The position numbers and the translations under genes were made by a program. 64,000 nt of DNA from Kribbella jejuensis (GTDB lineage: Bacteria > Actinomycetota > Actinomycetes > Propionibacteriales > Kribbellaceae): contig NZ_VFMM01000004.1 in NCBI RefSeq assembly GCF_006715085.1, forward strand, positions 186,001 through 250,000. Reading direction: 5' to 3'. Under the pieces are notes generated by a model. The model made no database searches, was not told the DNA's origin, and saw only the letters and a program-made list of their open reading frames with translations. Of the stretch, positions 34,513 to 43,420 are shown one piece after another. Every line of letters starts with the position of its first letter. Position 1 is the stretch's first letter.

Positions 34513-35712
34513 TCATGAGGCCCTCACATCGAATGCGACCTTGACTGTGCCGAGCCGCCCGGCGGAATGTGCGTGATCCAACGCCTCGCGCCAACGGTAG
34601 AGCGGATACCGGGCGCCGACGATCCCGTCCAGCGGGGCGCGGCCGGCGAGCTCCAGCGCGGTCTCGAACGCCGGCAGGCCGTTCGGTTCCTGCCGCGCGG
34701 AGGCGTACGTGCCGGTCACCTCGAGCTCGCGGAACCAGACCGGCGACAGGTCGGCGCCGCCGGCCGGCATCCCGGACAGTACGACGCGACCGCCGGCCTT
34801 GGTGACCCGCAGCACGGTGTCGATCGAGTCCTTGCTGCCGACCGCGTCGACGGCGACGTCGACACCACCGAGCAGGAACTCCGGCGCCCCGAACTCGGGC
34901 TTCAACCGGAACGCCCCGGTCGAGCGCCGGACGCCGCGGAACACCTCGTCGGGTGCCACCACGTCGCTGGCGCCGAAGGCCCGCGCGAGTTCCCGCTGCT
35001 TGGCGTGCTTCGCGACGACCGTGATCCGGCCGGCCTGGGTCAGTTCGCGCAGCGCGAGCGTCGCGAACAGGCCGACCGCGCCCGCACCGCTGACCAGCAC
35101 CGACTGCCCGGGCTGGACGTTGGCGCGCAGCGCGGCATGGACCGCACCGGCGAGCGGCTCCACGAGGACGGCGCGCTCGTCGGACATGCCGTCCGGTACG
35201 GCGTACAACTGGCTCCGGTGGGCGACGAGCAGGTTGCCCCAGCCGCCGCCGGTGTCCTGGCAGAACCCGGTCTGCAGACCCGGCGCGACGTGGCCGACGG
35301 TGATCCGGTCGCAGCGGTTGGTGTTGCCGGACGAGCAGCCGTCGCACGGTTCGACACCACGCGCCGCACAGGTCAGGACGCTGTCCATCACGACCCGCGT
35401 GCCCCTCGGCAGGTCCTCGCAGTCGTCGAGCAGCTCGCCGACGATCTCGTGACCGGGAACGAACGGCAGCGACACGACGGCGGAGAAGTACAGCTTGGTG
35501 GAGCCGGTGACCATGCCGAGGTCGGAGCCGCAGATACCGGACAGGATCGGGCGGATCCGCGCCCAGCCGTCCCGCTCGGCCTTCGGCTCGTTGATCGTGA
35601 CGAGCCGCAGCGGCGCGGCCGGGCCGGTCAGCATGCCGGGGATCCGGCCGCGGACCGCCTTGGCCGCCAGGTACTTGGCCGGCGACCGGTACATCTCCAG
35701 CGCGAGCATCAT
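34513..35712 (-). CDS. Zinc-dependent medium-chain dehydrogenase
   Basis: 399 aa. The catalytic zinc segment GICGSDLGMV, FVPGHEIVGEL and a Cys-containing lobe (CAARGVEPCDGCSSGNTNRC) are visible. The NAD(P) fold has GAGAVGLFATL. Related enzymes act on sorbitol, threonine or similar polyols. ATG at 35712 overlaps the stop of the reductase/HAD gene (ATGA). Substrate presumably an intermediate of the cassette. Confidence 0.9.
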   Translation of the reverse strand: MMLALEMYRSPAKYLAAKAVRGRIPGMLTGPAAPLRLVTINEPKAERDGWARIRPILSGICGSDLGMVTGSTKLYFSAVVSLPFVPGHEIVGELLDDCEDLPRGTRVVMDSVLTCAARGVEPCDGCSSGNTNRCDRITVGHVAPGLQTGFCQDTGGGWGNLLVAHRSQLYAVPDGMSDERAVLVEPLAGAVHAALRANVQPGQSVLVSGAGAVGLFATLALRELTQAGRITVVAKHAKQRELARAFGASDVVAPDEVFRGVRRSTGAFRLKPEFGAPEFLLGGVDVAVDAVGSKDSIDTVLRVTKAGGRVVLSGMPAGGADLSPVWFRELEVTGTYASARQEPNGLPAFETALELAGRAPLDGIVGARYPLYRWREALDHAHSAGRLGTVKVAFDVRAS

Positions 35713-37997
35713 CGGGCGTTCACCCCTGGGAGCTCCAGACGGGACGAGGTGGACGGAGTCTTCCAGTCGACGATCTGCCAGCGCGCGGCCCGGGCGGCCC
35801 GGAACAGCGACACGTCCGGCGAGACCGCGACCGGGTTGCCGACGGTCGTCAGCATCGGCAGGTCCGAGTGGCTGTCGGCGTAGGCGAAGGACTTCGACAG
35901 GTCGACGTTGTGCTGCCGCGCGTGGTGTTTGATCCACGCGGCCCGGGACTCGCCGACCAGCGGCGGCCCGGACAGGAACCCGGTGCAGCGGCCGCGGTCG
36001 TCCACGGCCAGCTCGGCCGCGACGATCTCGTCGAACAGCGGCTCCAGTGGGCGGGTCAGCGGCCGGACGGCGCCGGTGATCAGGATCGTCTTGTGCCCGG
36101 CGGCGCGGTGCTCGCGGATCCGTCGTACGGCGGCACCGCTGAGGCGTTCGAGCACGTGCTCGGCGAGGATCTCGTCGACGATCCGGTTCAGCTCCTCCAG
36201 GTCCGCGCCGGCGTAGCGGCGGTAGATCGTGCGGAGGAACGTGCCGCGGTCCTTGCGTTCGGCGGCGATCAGCTTCGGCAGTTTGCGCAGCATCGCGCCG
36301 ATCTCGCCGGCCCGCTGCGGACCGTCGAGCTCGGGCAGCCGCATCCACAGGTAGGTCTCGATCACGTTCGAGGACAGCAGCGTGCCGTCCATGTCGAACG
36401 CGGCGATCACCTTCGCCTCGGAGGGCTCGACCTTCTTGAGGACGCCGGCCGACGCGGCGAGCGCCTTGTTCCGCTTCTTCCGGACGACGTCGAGGCGGCG
36501 CATCGAGTCGGTGACGCTCGGGCAGTGCACTTCTTGCAAGTAGTGCTGCCAGTCGACGACCGCGGTGTCGCAGGCGAACTTCTCCTTGTCGTCACCCTCG
36601 AGCGCGTTGTGCAGGGCCAGCACGTTGTCGTCGATGAACTGCAGCTCGGCTTGTGCGTACTCGGCGTACAGGTCCATGTAGCGGCGGAGGAAGTCCAGCC
36701 GGCGCTTCTGTACGTCGAGTTCGCGCGCGTACTTGCGGGTCCGCTCGCCGCGCGGGACCCGGGTGATCACGGCGTCGGCGATCTTGTGTGCCTTCTCGCC
36801 GTACCGCAGCATCGTCTCGACCGAGTCGCCGCCGGGGAACTTCCACACCGGCAGCCGGACCGCGCCACGCTCGCCCAGGTCGAACGGGTGCTTGGAGAAG
36901 TACGCGCGGACACCGGCGTACAGCTGCTCGAACGTCAGCGGGTTCCGGGCGCCGGAGCCGATGTGGTAGTACTCCGGCTTGCTCAGCTCGGGCTCGGTCG
37001 CCATCACCGCGCAGATCGCGCCGACCACGTGGTCGACCGGGATGATCTCGATCACCGAGTCCGGTGACGCCGGGAACTCCGGCAGCTCGCCGCGGCCGTA
37101 CGCCAGGATCAGCGGCTCGGCCATCTTGAAGCCCTCGATCCAGCCCGGGTGCGGGGACTGGACCGCGGACTCGATGATCGCCGGCCGGACGATCGACGTC
37201 GGCAGCTTCGCCGAGAACTCCTCGACGACGCGCTCGCCGAGCGCCTTCGTGAACGTGTAGCAGTCGGTCCAGCCGAGGCTGCGGGCGCGCTCGGTGCCGG
37301 TCTCGACCAGCCGCTTCGCGACCCATTCGATCCGGCGCCGTTCGGTGTCGGCCGCCGCGGTCAGGTGACCCGCGCGGCGGTGCAGCTTCTCGGCCTCCTT
37401 GCGGAACTTCGCCAGCATCGGCGCGGACCGGGACTGCTCCTCGACCCGGGCCTTCATCGCCATCCCGGCCTCGGCCTCGGTGCGCCAGTCGACGAAGTGC
37501 TCGACCGGGGCCTCGGGGATGGCGCCGCGCCGGCGGCCGGCCGTGTACGCGGTGGAGATGTGGACGTAGTGCACCGGGCGGCCCGTCTCGACGATGCGCT
37601 CGAGCAGGCTCTTGGTACCGAGAACGTTGGTCGTGAACGCCTCGTGGATCGGCGGGTCGAAGCTCACGTCACCGGCGCAGTGCACGACGATGTCGAGATC
37701 CTTCGGCAGCTCCGGTACGTCGGACAGGTCGCCCTCGACGACCTGGATCCGGGCCGCGGTCAGCGCCTCGGCGTCGGCGTACGGCGTGCCCTCGCCGTAG
37801 AACGGCTTGAAGATGTCCTTCTTCAGCAGCTGCGCCATCCGGTCGACACCGGTCAGCGAACCCTTCGGCCGGATGATCGCGGCCACCGTGGTGCCGGGCA
37901 GGTCCCCGAGGATCCGGTGCAGCAGCGCCTCACCGACGAAGCCGGTGACACCGGTGACGAGGACCTTCTTGTCCTTGAGCTTGTCGGCCAGACTCAC
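35709..37997 (-). CDS. Fatty-acyl-CoA-reductase-like SDR fused to a HAD-IB phosphatase
   Basis: 762 aa. Residues about 8-380 form an NAD_binding_4 (male-sterility type) reductase: GVTGFVGEALLHRIL, HCAGDVSFDPP, HISTAYTAG and the catalytic YTFTK. From about 525 a HAD-IB domain begins: DMDGTLLSSN (nucleophile Asp near 535), ITGAVRPLTRP and YADSHSDLPML. Such reductases convert acyl-CoA to aldehyde or alcohol; the HAD part would remove a phosphate. GTG at 37997 overlaps the hisA stop (GTGA), so the cassette is joined to hisA. Confidence 0.9.
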   Translation of the reverse strand: MSLADKLKDKKVLVTGVTGFVGEALLHRILGDLPGTTVAAIIRPKGSLTGVDRMAQLLKKDIFKPFYGEGTPYADAEALTAARIQVVEGDLSDVPELPKDLDIVVHCAGDVSFDPPIHEAFTTNVLGTKSLLERIVETGRPVHYVHISTAYTAGRRRGAIPEAPVEHFVDWRTEAEAGMAMKARVEEQSRSAPMLAKFRKEAEKLHRRAGHLTAAADTERRRIEWVAKRLVETGTERARSLGWTDCYTFTKALGERVVEEFSAKLPTSIVRPAIIESAVQSPHPGWIEGFKMAEPLILAYGRGELPEFPASPDSVIEIIPVDHVVGAICAVMATEPELSKPEYYHIGSGARNPLTFEQLYAGVRAYFSKHPFDLGERGAVRLPVWKFPGGDSVETMLRYGEKAHKIADAVITRVPRGERTRKYARELDVQKRRLDFLRRYMDLYAEYAQAELQFIDDNVLALHNALEGDDKEKFACDTAVVDWQHYLQEVHCPSVTDSMRRLDVVRKKRNKALAASAGVLKKVEPSEAKVIAAFDMDGTLLSSNVIETYLWMRLPELDGPQRAGEIGAMLRKLPKLIAAERKDRGTFLRTIYRRYAGADLEELNRIVDEILAEHVLERLSGAAVRRIREHRAAGHKTILITGAVRPLTRPLEPLFDEIVAAELAVDDRGRCTGFLSGPPLVGESRAAWIKHHARQHNVDLSKSFAYADSHSDLPMLTTVGNPVAVSPDVSLFRAARAARWQIVDWKTPSTSSRLELPGVNAR

Positions 37998-38731
37998 TTG
38001 TCGCCTCCACGCGTGAGCTCGAGTGCCTCGGTCAGGGTGAACGCACCGGCGTACAGCGCCTTGCCGACGATGACTCCTTCGACGCCGTCGGGGACGAGCG
38101 TGCTCAGGGCCTCGAGGTCGTCGAGGCTGGAGACGCCGCCGGAGGCGATGATCGGCTTGTCGGTGCGGGCGCACAGCTCGCGGTACAGGTCCAGGTTCGG
38201 GCCCTGGAGCATGCCGTCCTTGGTGACGTCGGTGACGACGTACCGCTCGCAGCCGGCCGCTTCGAGCCGGGCGAGCACCTCGTACAGGTCGCCGCCTTCC
38301 TTGGTCCAGCCGCGGGCGGCCAGGGTGCGGCCGCGGACGTCCAGGCCGATCGCGACCCGGTCTCCGTACTGCTGGATGATCCGGTCGCACCACTGCGGGT
38401 TCTCGAGCGCGGCGGTGCCGATGTTTACCCGGCGGGCACCGGTGGCCAGTGCGGCTTCCAGGGAGTCGTCGTCGCGGATGCCGCCGGACAGCTCGACCTG
38501 TACGTCGAGTTTGCCGGTCACCTCGGCGAGCAGTTCGCGGTTGCTACCACGACCGAACGCGGCGTCCAGGTCGACGAGGTGGATCCACTCCGCACCTGCC
38601 TGCTGCCACGCCATCGCCGCCGCCAGCGGGTCACCGTACGACGTCTCGCTCCCGGCCTCGCCCTGCACCAGCCGAACCGCCTGCCCGTCCGCCACGTCGA
38701 CGGCAGGCAGCAGCACCAAATGGTCAGACAT
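37994..38731 (-). CDS. hisA: PriA-type HisA/TrpF isomerase
   Basis: 245 aa TIM barrel. Catalytic Asp residues lie in LPAVDVADGQAVRL and VTDVTKDGMLQGPN. The loop RGWTKEGG with Trp is the mark of actinobacterial PriA enzymes, which isomerise both ProFAR and phosphoribosylanthranilate. This fits the absence of trpF in the trp cluster of this window. ATG at 38731 (MSDHLVLLPA); three codons upstream remain open. Confidence 0.95.
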   Translation of the reverse strand: MSDHLVLLPAVDVADGQAVRLVQGEAGSETSYGDPLAAAMAWQQAGAEWIHLVDLDAAFGRGSNRELLAEVTGKLDVQVELSGGIRDDDSLEAALATGARRVNIGTAALENPQWCDRIIQQYGDRVAIGLDVRGRTLAARGWTKEGGDLYEVLARLEAAGCERYVVTDVTKDGMLQGPNLDLYRELCARTDKPIIASGGVSSLDDLEALSTLVPDGVEGVIVGKALYAGAFTLTEALELTRGGDK

Positions 38732-38790
38732 GGGGCACACCCTAGAGGGCCCAGCTGAGAGATCTGTAACCCGGAGGCCACCTGAGTCGT

Positions 38791-38819
38791 TTGAAATCGA
38801 TCTGTCTCAGCAATACCAG
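38791..38819 (+). promoter_or_regulatory. Possible promoter of the P450 gene
   Basis: TTGAAA at 38791-38796 and TACCAG at 38814-38819 are 17 bp apart, 33 bp before the GTG. The -10 is weak. The rest of this 121-bp divergent region shows nothing clear. Confidence 0.3.
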
Positions 38820-38852
38820 TAGGGTGAATGGTCTGGTGTTTACGCTGGTCCG

Positions 38853-40121
38853 GTGACCACCGTCGAGCAGCTCGCGAGCGACCCTCATCCGATCCTCGCG
38901 AGCATCCGTCCGATCGGCTGGCTGGACGCCCTCAGCAGCTGGGTGGTCACGAGCCGTTCGCTCGCGATCCACGTCCTCCGCGACCCGGAAACCTTCACCG
39001 TCGACGACCCACGCTTCTCCACCGCCCAGGTAGTAGGCCCGTCGATGCTCTCCCTCGACGGTCCCCACCACAAAACCCACCGCGATCCCTTCGAGTCCCC
39101 CTTCAGCCTCGCCGAAACCCGCCGCCGCTTCACGGCGCCGGTCCAGCACACAGTGGCGGAGTTGATAGGAGCGATCCAGCCATCCGTCGCGGCAGGCGGC
39201 CAGACCGGCGCGGTGGGCAGCGGAGCCGCCGGGTTGGTCGGCGCGGCAGGCGGCGGAGCCGCCGGGGTGGTCGGCGCGGCAGGCGGCGGAGCCGCCGGGG
39301 TGAGCGGTGCGGCGGGGGCCGGGCGGGGGCGGCGGGGGGCGGCTGACTTGCGGACGGGGTTGGCGGGGCCGTTGGCTGTTGCTGTGGTTGCCTACTCGTT
39401 GGGGCTGCCACCGGCTTCGGCGCCTACGGTCCTGGGTTGGTACTCGGCGATCTCCGAGTCGGTGTCTGGGGTGTCGGCGGGACTGCCGGTGACGGAGGCC
39501 GGGAGTGCGGCGTTCGCTGAACTGCACAAACATGTTGCTTCTGGCATCGACGGGTCGGACTCGTTGCTGGCGGCGGCTGCGCACGCCGGGCTGGGGGTGG
39601 ACGAGGTGGTGGCCAATGCGGCGGTGCTGATGTTCGGGGGGATCGAGACGACCGAGGGGATGATCACGAACGCGCTCTGGTATCTGCTCAACCACCCGGA
39701 CCAGCTGGCGATCGTGCGGGACGAGCCGGAGTTGCTGGCGAACGCGGTCGAGGAATCGCTGCGACTGGAACCGGCCGCCGCGGTGGTCGATCGGTATGCG
39801 ACCCGCGACGTCGAGCTCGCCGGCCATCTGATCCGTCGCGGCGACATGGTGACCGTCTCACTCGCGGGCGCCGGGCGCGACCCTGAGGTGTTCGAGGACC
39901 CCGACACCTTCGACGTACGCCGTACCAACGCCCGCCGGCACCTCGCCTTCGCGAGCGGTCCACACATCTGTCTCGGCATGCACCTGACCCGCCTCGAAAC
40001 ACTCGCCGCTCTCGAAGCGGTCCTCGACCTACCCGGACTCCACCTCGACCCCGACTCACCCCCGCCGTACGGCCTGGTCTTCCGCAAGCCGCCGGCCCTC
40101 AATGTCAGCTGGGACGCGTGA
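38853..40121 (+). CDS. Cytochrome P450 with a Gly/Ala repeat insertion
   Basis: 422 aa. The heme-thiolate motif FASGPHICLG is intact, with the I-helix FGGIETTEG and the K-helix ESLRLEP also visible. The C-helix HKTHRDPF is present at about residue 72. Residues about 112-163 are a low-complexity Gly/Ala/Val stretch absent from usual bacterial P450s, between the C-helix region and the E/F helices. No ferredoxin or reductase lies nearby. The 3' end overlaps the methyltransferase by 17 bp. Substrate unknown. Confidence 0.9.
   Translation: MTTVEQLASDPHPILASIRPIGWLDALSSWVVTSRSLAIHVLRDPETFTVDDPRFSTAQVVGPSMLSLDGPHHKTHRDPFESPFSLAETRRRFTAPVQHTVAELIGAIQPSVAAGGQTGAVGSGAAGLVGAAGGGAAGVVGAAGGGAAGVSGAAGAGRGRRGAADLRTGLAGPLAVAVVAYSLGLPPASAPTVLGWYSAISESVSGVSAGLPVTEAGSAAFAELHKHVASGIDGSDSLLAAAAHAGLGVDEVVANAAVLMFGGIETTEGMITNALWYLLNHPDQLAIVRDEPELLANAVEESLRLEPAAAVVDRYATRDVELAGHLIRRGDMVTVSLAGAGRDPEVFEDPDTFDVRRTNARRHLAFASGPHICLGMHLTRLETLAALEAVLDLPGLHLDPDSPPPYGLVFRKPPALNVSWDA
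39215..39320 (+). repeat. 33-bp tandem repeat inside the P450 gene
   Basis: Three imperfect units encode GxGAAG(L/V)(V/S)GAA (GSGAAGLVGAA, GGGAAGVVGAA, GGGAAGVSGAA). The unit length is a multiple of three, so copy-number change keeps the reading frame. Boundaries are approximate. Confidence 0.8.
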
Positions 40122-40857
40122 GCACCAGCATCGACGCCGAGTAGACGGGCATCACCCGCTCCGGATCCCCTTCCGCATCAGCCGCGAACCGCGCGAACCC
40201 GGCGTCCAGCTCAGCCGCCGGCAAATGCTCGAACGTCGACAAAGCGCGATGACGCAGCCGCTCGTACCGCTCCCGCAACGTCCGCGGCTCCTCAGCAACC
40301 AGCTGTACGACGTCCGCCCCCGGCGCCAGCCCCGCCGCCATCGCCAGCTCCCGAACCTCCGCCACCGACTGATACATCCCCGCGTCGACCGCCCGCGCCG
40401 ACGGAAAGTACTCGTACCAGAACAGGTCCGGCATCAGGTCCGCGAACTGCGTCCGCAGCAACGCCACTCCCCCGGGCCGTAACACCCGCCGCACCTCACG
40501 CAGCCCCTGCAACCGATCGGTCCAGTGGTGGAACGTGAGGAACATCAGCACCACGTCAACCGATGCCTCGGGCAACGGAATCGCCTCCGCGCTGCCCGCC
40601 AGGTAGGTCACCCCCGGCGCCGCCGGAGCCTCCGCACGCATCCGGTCCGACGGCTCCACGCCGTACACCCGCCCCTGGAACTCGGCCGCCAGCCCCGGCG
40701 TCAACCGCCCGGTACCACTCCCCAGATCGAGCACATCCAGCGGCCGCCGCTGCGGTACGTACTCCGCGAACGCCTTGGTCCAGCGCACCACCTCGGCCGC
40801 CGAGATCCCCCGGCCCGCGACGTAAACACTGCCCATCCGACCGTTGTAGTCGACCAT
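40105..40857 (-). CDS. SAM-dependent class I methyltransferase
   Basis: 250 aa. SAM-binding motif I is VLDLGSGTGRLTPGL at about residue 40, then the acidic YGVEPSD, SAEAIPLPEASVDVVLM and LREVRRVLRPGG. Methyltransf_11-like; the substrate is unknown. ATG at 40857. It lies 7 bp after the small membrane protein, so they may form a pair. Confidence 0.88.
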   Translation of the reverse strand: MVDYNGRMGSVYVAGRGISAAEVVRWTKAFAEYVPQRRPLDVLDLGSGTGRLTPGLAAEFQGRVYGVEPSDRMRAEAPAAPGVTYLAGSAEAIPLPEASVDVVLMFLTFHHWTDRLQGLREVRRVLRPGGVALLRTQFADLMPDLFWYEYFPSARAVDAGMYQSVAEVRELAMAAGLAPGADVVQLVAEEPRTLRERYERLRHRALSTFEHLPAAELDAGFARFAADAEGDPERVMPVYSASMLVLTRPS

Positions 40858-40864
40858 GCCGACC

Positions 40865-41269
40865 CTATCCCCCTTGCCCGAGCATGGCCGCGACCGAAAA
40901 CAACGCGGCGAGGACTGCAAGGACAGCGGCGACGTACGAAAGCACAGTCGTCGACAGTACGACGCGGCGGCTGTTCGACTGACGACTCGCGCGTACGGCG
41001 TGCGCGGCGACAACCGCTGCGACGGCGACGAGCAGACCGGGCACCGGTTGGAGCAGGAATCCGGAGACATCGAACGACGGGTCCGAGTTCACCAGCTCTG
41101 CCATCGTCGAGAAGCCACCCCAGAGCGCGAGCGGCGTGGACATCGCGAGCAACACAGCGGCCGGGGCAGCCGGGACCCGCCGTAGACTCACGGCGATCAA
41201 CGCCGCCAGGCCGATCACGACCAACCCGACGAACGACCACAACGCGACATCGCCTCGCTGATCGGGCAC
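40865..41269 (-). CDS. Small membrane protein, unknown
   Basis: 134 aa with four predicted helices (about 8-28, 35-52, 65-85, 100-128). No recognised domain. GTG at 41269 has GGGGGA 3-4 nt upstream; a GTG four codons earlier is also open. It precedes the methyltransferase on the same strand. Confidence 0.6.
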   Translation of the reverse strand: MPDQRGDVALWSFVGLVVIGLAALIAVSLRRVPAAPAAVLLAMSTPLALWGGFSTMAELVNSDPSFDVSGFLLQPVPGLLVAVAAVVAAHAVRASRQSNSRRVVLSTTVLSYVAAVLAVLAALFSVAAMLGQGG

Positions 41270-41335
41270 GCTTCCCCCCACTGATCGGCCCAGCTACCGC
41301 CAGTAAAGGTCGCCGAGACCGCGCTGTACAGCCTG

Positions 41336-42112
41336 TCAGGCGAAGAACACGTCGTACGCGAGCCGCAGGATCAGGGCCGAGACCACCACCAGGAAGATGA
41401 CGCGAACGAACCGGCTACCTCGGGCGACGGCGGTGCGCGCACCGAGCAGGCCGCCGAGCATGTTGGCGGCCCCCATGATCAACCCGAGTCCCCAGAGCGG
41501 CGCGCCATGCACGGCGAAGACCAGGATCGCGCCCAGGTTCGTGGCCACGTTGGCGATCTTGGCCTTCGCACTGGCCTGCAGGAAGTTGTACCCGAGCAGC
41601 CCGACCAGCGCGAAGATCAGGAACGAGCCCGTCCCCGGACCGACCGCGCCGTCGTAGAACCCGATCAGTACACCGACCCCGCTCGCCGCGAGGTAGTGGT
41701 CGCGACCGTCGAAGCGCAGGGCGGTCCGCGCTCCGAGCGACGGCTTGAGCGCGGTGTAGATCGCGACGAGGACGAGCAGCACCAGCACGATCGGCTTGAA
41801 CCACGACATCGGGATCCTCGTCGCGACCAGCGCGCCGCCGGCCGCGCCCAGACCGGCGAGAATCGCCAACGGCAACACGGTTCTACGGTCCGGACGCACC
41901 TTGACACCGAACGTGACCGCGCTGGTCGTCGTACCGAACAGCGACGAGATCTTGTTGGTGGACAGGATCTGCGCCGGCGACGCGTTCGGCAGCCCGAGCA
42001 GCATCGCCGGCAGTTGCAGCAGGCCGCCACCGCCGACGACGGCATCGATCCAGCCGGCCGCGAAGGCCGCGATCACCAGGAACAGCAACGTCAGCAATGA
42101 AACATCAGGCAC
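41336..42112 (-). CDS. TauE/SafE-family permease
   Basis: 258 aa with about eight helices. The duplicated family motif appears as DAVVGGGGLLQLPA in the first half and GFYDGAVGPGTGSFLIFAL in the second. Family members export sulfite, sulfoacetate or other organic anions; the substrate here is not evident. GTG at 42112 gives the typical length. Confidence 0.9.
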   Translation of the reverse strand: MPDVSLLTLLFLVIAAFAAGWIDAVVGGGGLLQLPAMLLGLPNASPAQILSTNKISSLFGTTTSAVTFGVKVRPDRRTVLPLAILAGLGAAGGALVATRIPMSWFKPIVLVLLVLVAIYTALKPSLGARTALRFDGRDHYLAASGVGVLIGFYDGAVGPGTGSFLIFALVGLLGYNFLQASAKAKIANVATNLGAILVFAVHGAPLWGLGLIMGAANMLGGLLGARTAVARGSRFVRVIFLVVVSALILRLAYDVFFA

Positions 42113-42204
42113 AGAGCCCGATGATCCGGTAAGGGCGCAGTACCGCTCAACCCTTACGCCGGCCAGTGAGAGACAAACCACTCAACCGGTGCCACCCTGA
42201 GGCC

Positions 42205-43005
42205 ATGGCGTCCTCGATCCTGCCGCCGGAAGGCGAGCAACTCGCCACCGGCTGGGAGCCGGACCTCGCGCCGGCCGACTCGCTGATCCGCCAGGCCGTG
42301 CTCGCGCACGCGTCCTGGGCGGTCGATGCCGCCCGCCGGGCCGGCAAGCCCTGGTACGACGGTGACGCCTGGGCCGGCGGCATCCTCGGCGAACGCGGCG
42401 CGTTGACGAACTGGGTCGTCCTGAAGCAGCCCGTCGACCCGGCCGGGGTCGTCGCCGAGGTCGCCCGTGAACTGCCGGGCGACGCGCCGTACCTGTTCGT
42501 CAGCCCGTGGCCCACCGGGGACCTGCGCCCGTCGGGGCTCGGGCTGGCCGGGCACCCGCCGCTGATGCTCCGGCTCCCGCAGACGGCAACCACTCCTCCG
42601 GTGACCGATCTCGAGATCCGTCGGGTGACCGACGCCGACGGCCTGGCCGACGCCGAGCGGGTGCTGGTCGAGGGCTATCCGCTGCCGGAGCTCCTGCCCT
42701 TCAAGCCCCGCGCCATCTACGTCCCGGCCTTCCTCGACGGGTCCGCGGTCTGGGTCGGGTACGACGCCGGCGTACCGCTCGCGACAGCGGTGGCGTACAG
42801 CGCGGCCGGGCTCACCCTGGTCGAGAACGTCGCGGTGATGCCCGCCGCGCGCGGTCGCCGGGCCGGCGCGGCGATCACCTGGGCAGCGACGACGACGTAC
42901 GACGACCAACCGGCGGTGCTGATCGCGTCGGACGACGGGCAGCCCGTGTACGAACGGCTGGGTTATCTGCGCGTCGAGCGGTGGACGGTCTGGGTCAAGC
43001 CGTGA
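42205..43005 (+). CDS. GNAT-family acetyltransferase
   Basis: 266 aa. The GNAT domain is in the second half: VTDLEIRRVTDADG, ENVAVMPAARGRRAGAAIT (acetyl-CoA loop) and VYERLGYLRVERW. The first 130 residues form a separate, unassigned domain. ATG at 42205 with GAGG immediately before it. Confidence 0.85.
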   Translation: MASSILPPEGEQLATGWEPDLAPADSLIRQAVLAHASWAVDAARRAGKPWYDGDAWAGGILGERGALTNWVVLKQPVDPAGVVAEVARELPGDAPYLFVSPWPTGDLRPSGLGLAGHPPLMLRLPQTATTPPVTDLEIRRVTDADGLADAERVLVEGYPLPELLPFKPRAIYVPAFLDGSAVWVGYDAGVPLATAVAYSAAGLTLVENVAVMPAARGRRAGAAITWAATTTYDDQPAVLIASDDGQPVYERLGYLRVERWTVWVKP

Positions 43006-43030
43006 CACCTCGTCCGGGAGAATGGGCCGG

Positions 43031-43420
43031 GTGAAGTTCCTACTGCTGATCCACAACAACCTCGAGGCGCTCAAAGGGCTCAGCGAGCACGAGCTGACGG
43101 AGCTGGCCGGTGGGCGCGAGCAGGTCGCCGCGACCGCGCGCGAGCTGTTGAAGACCGGCGAACTCGTGTCGGTGCTCGGGCTGAACGAGCCCGGCCAGGA
43201 GCGGGACATCCAGCTCGTCGCCGGTACGCCGGTGATCTCGGACCGGCCGTTCCTCGAGACCAAGGAGTACCTGGCCGGCGCAATGGTGCTGCACTGCGCG
43301 TCGGTGGAGCGGGCGCTCGAAATCGCCGCGCTGATCCCGCTGGCGCAGTTCCGCCGCGTCGAACTGCGCGAGATCCGGCTCGACCAGGACGACTTCCTAA
43401 CGGAGCTCACCGAGTCGTGA
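43031..43420 (+). CDS. YCII/DGPF-domain protein
   Basis: 129 aa. It begins with MKFLLLIHNN and holds the YCII-like alpha-beta barrel, including SDRPFLETKEYLAGAMVLHC. Such proteins are the standard neighbours of ECF42 sigma factors; their biochemical role is unclear. The stop overlaps the sigma factor start (GTGA). GTG at 43031 fits homologue length; ATG at 43022 is possible. Confidence 0.88.
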   Translation: MKFLLLIHNNLEALKGLSEHELTELAGGREQVAATARELLKTGELVSVLGLNEPGQERDIQLVAGTPVISDRPFLETKEYLAGAMVLHCASVERALEIAALIPLAQFRRVELREIRLDQDDFLTELTES

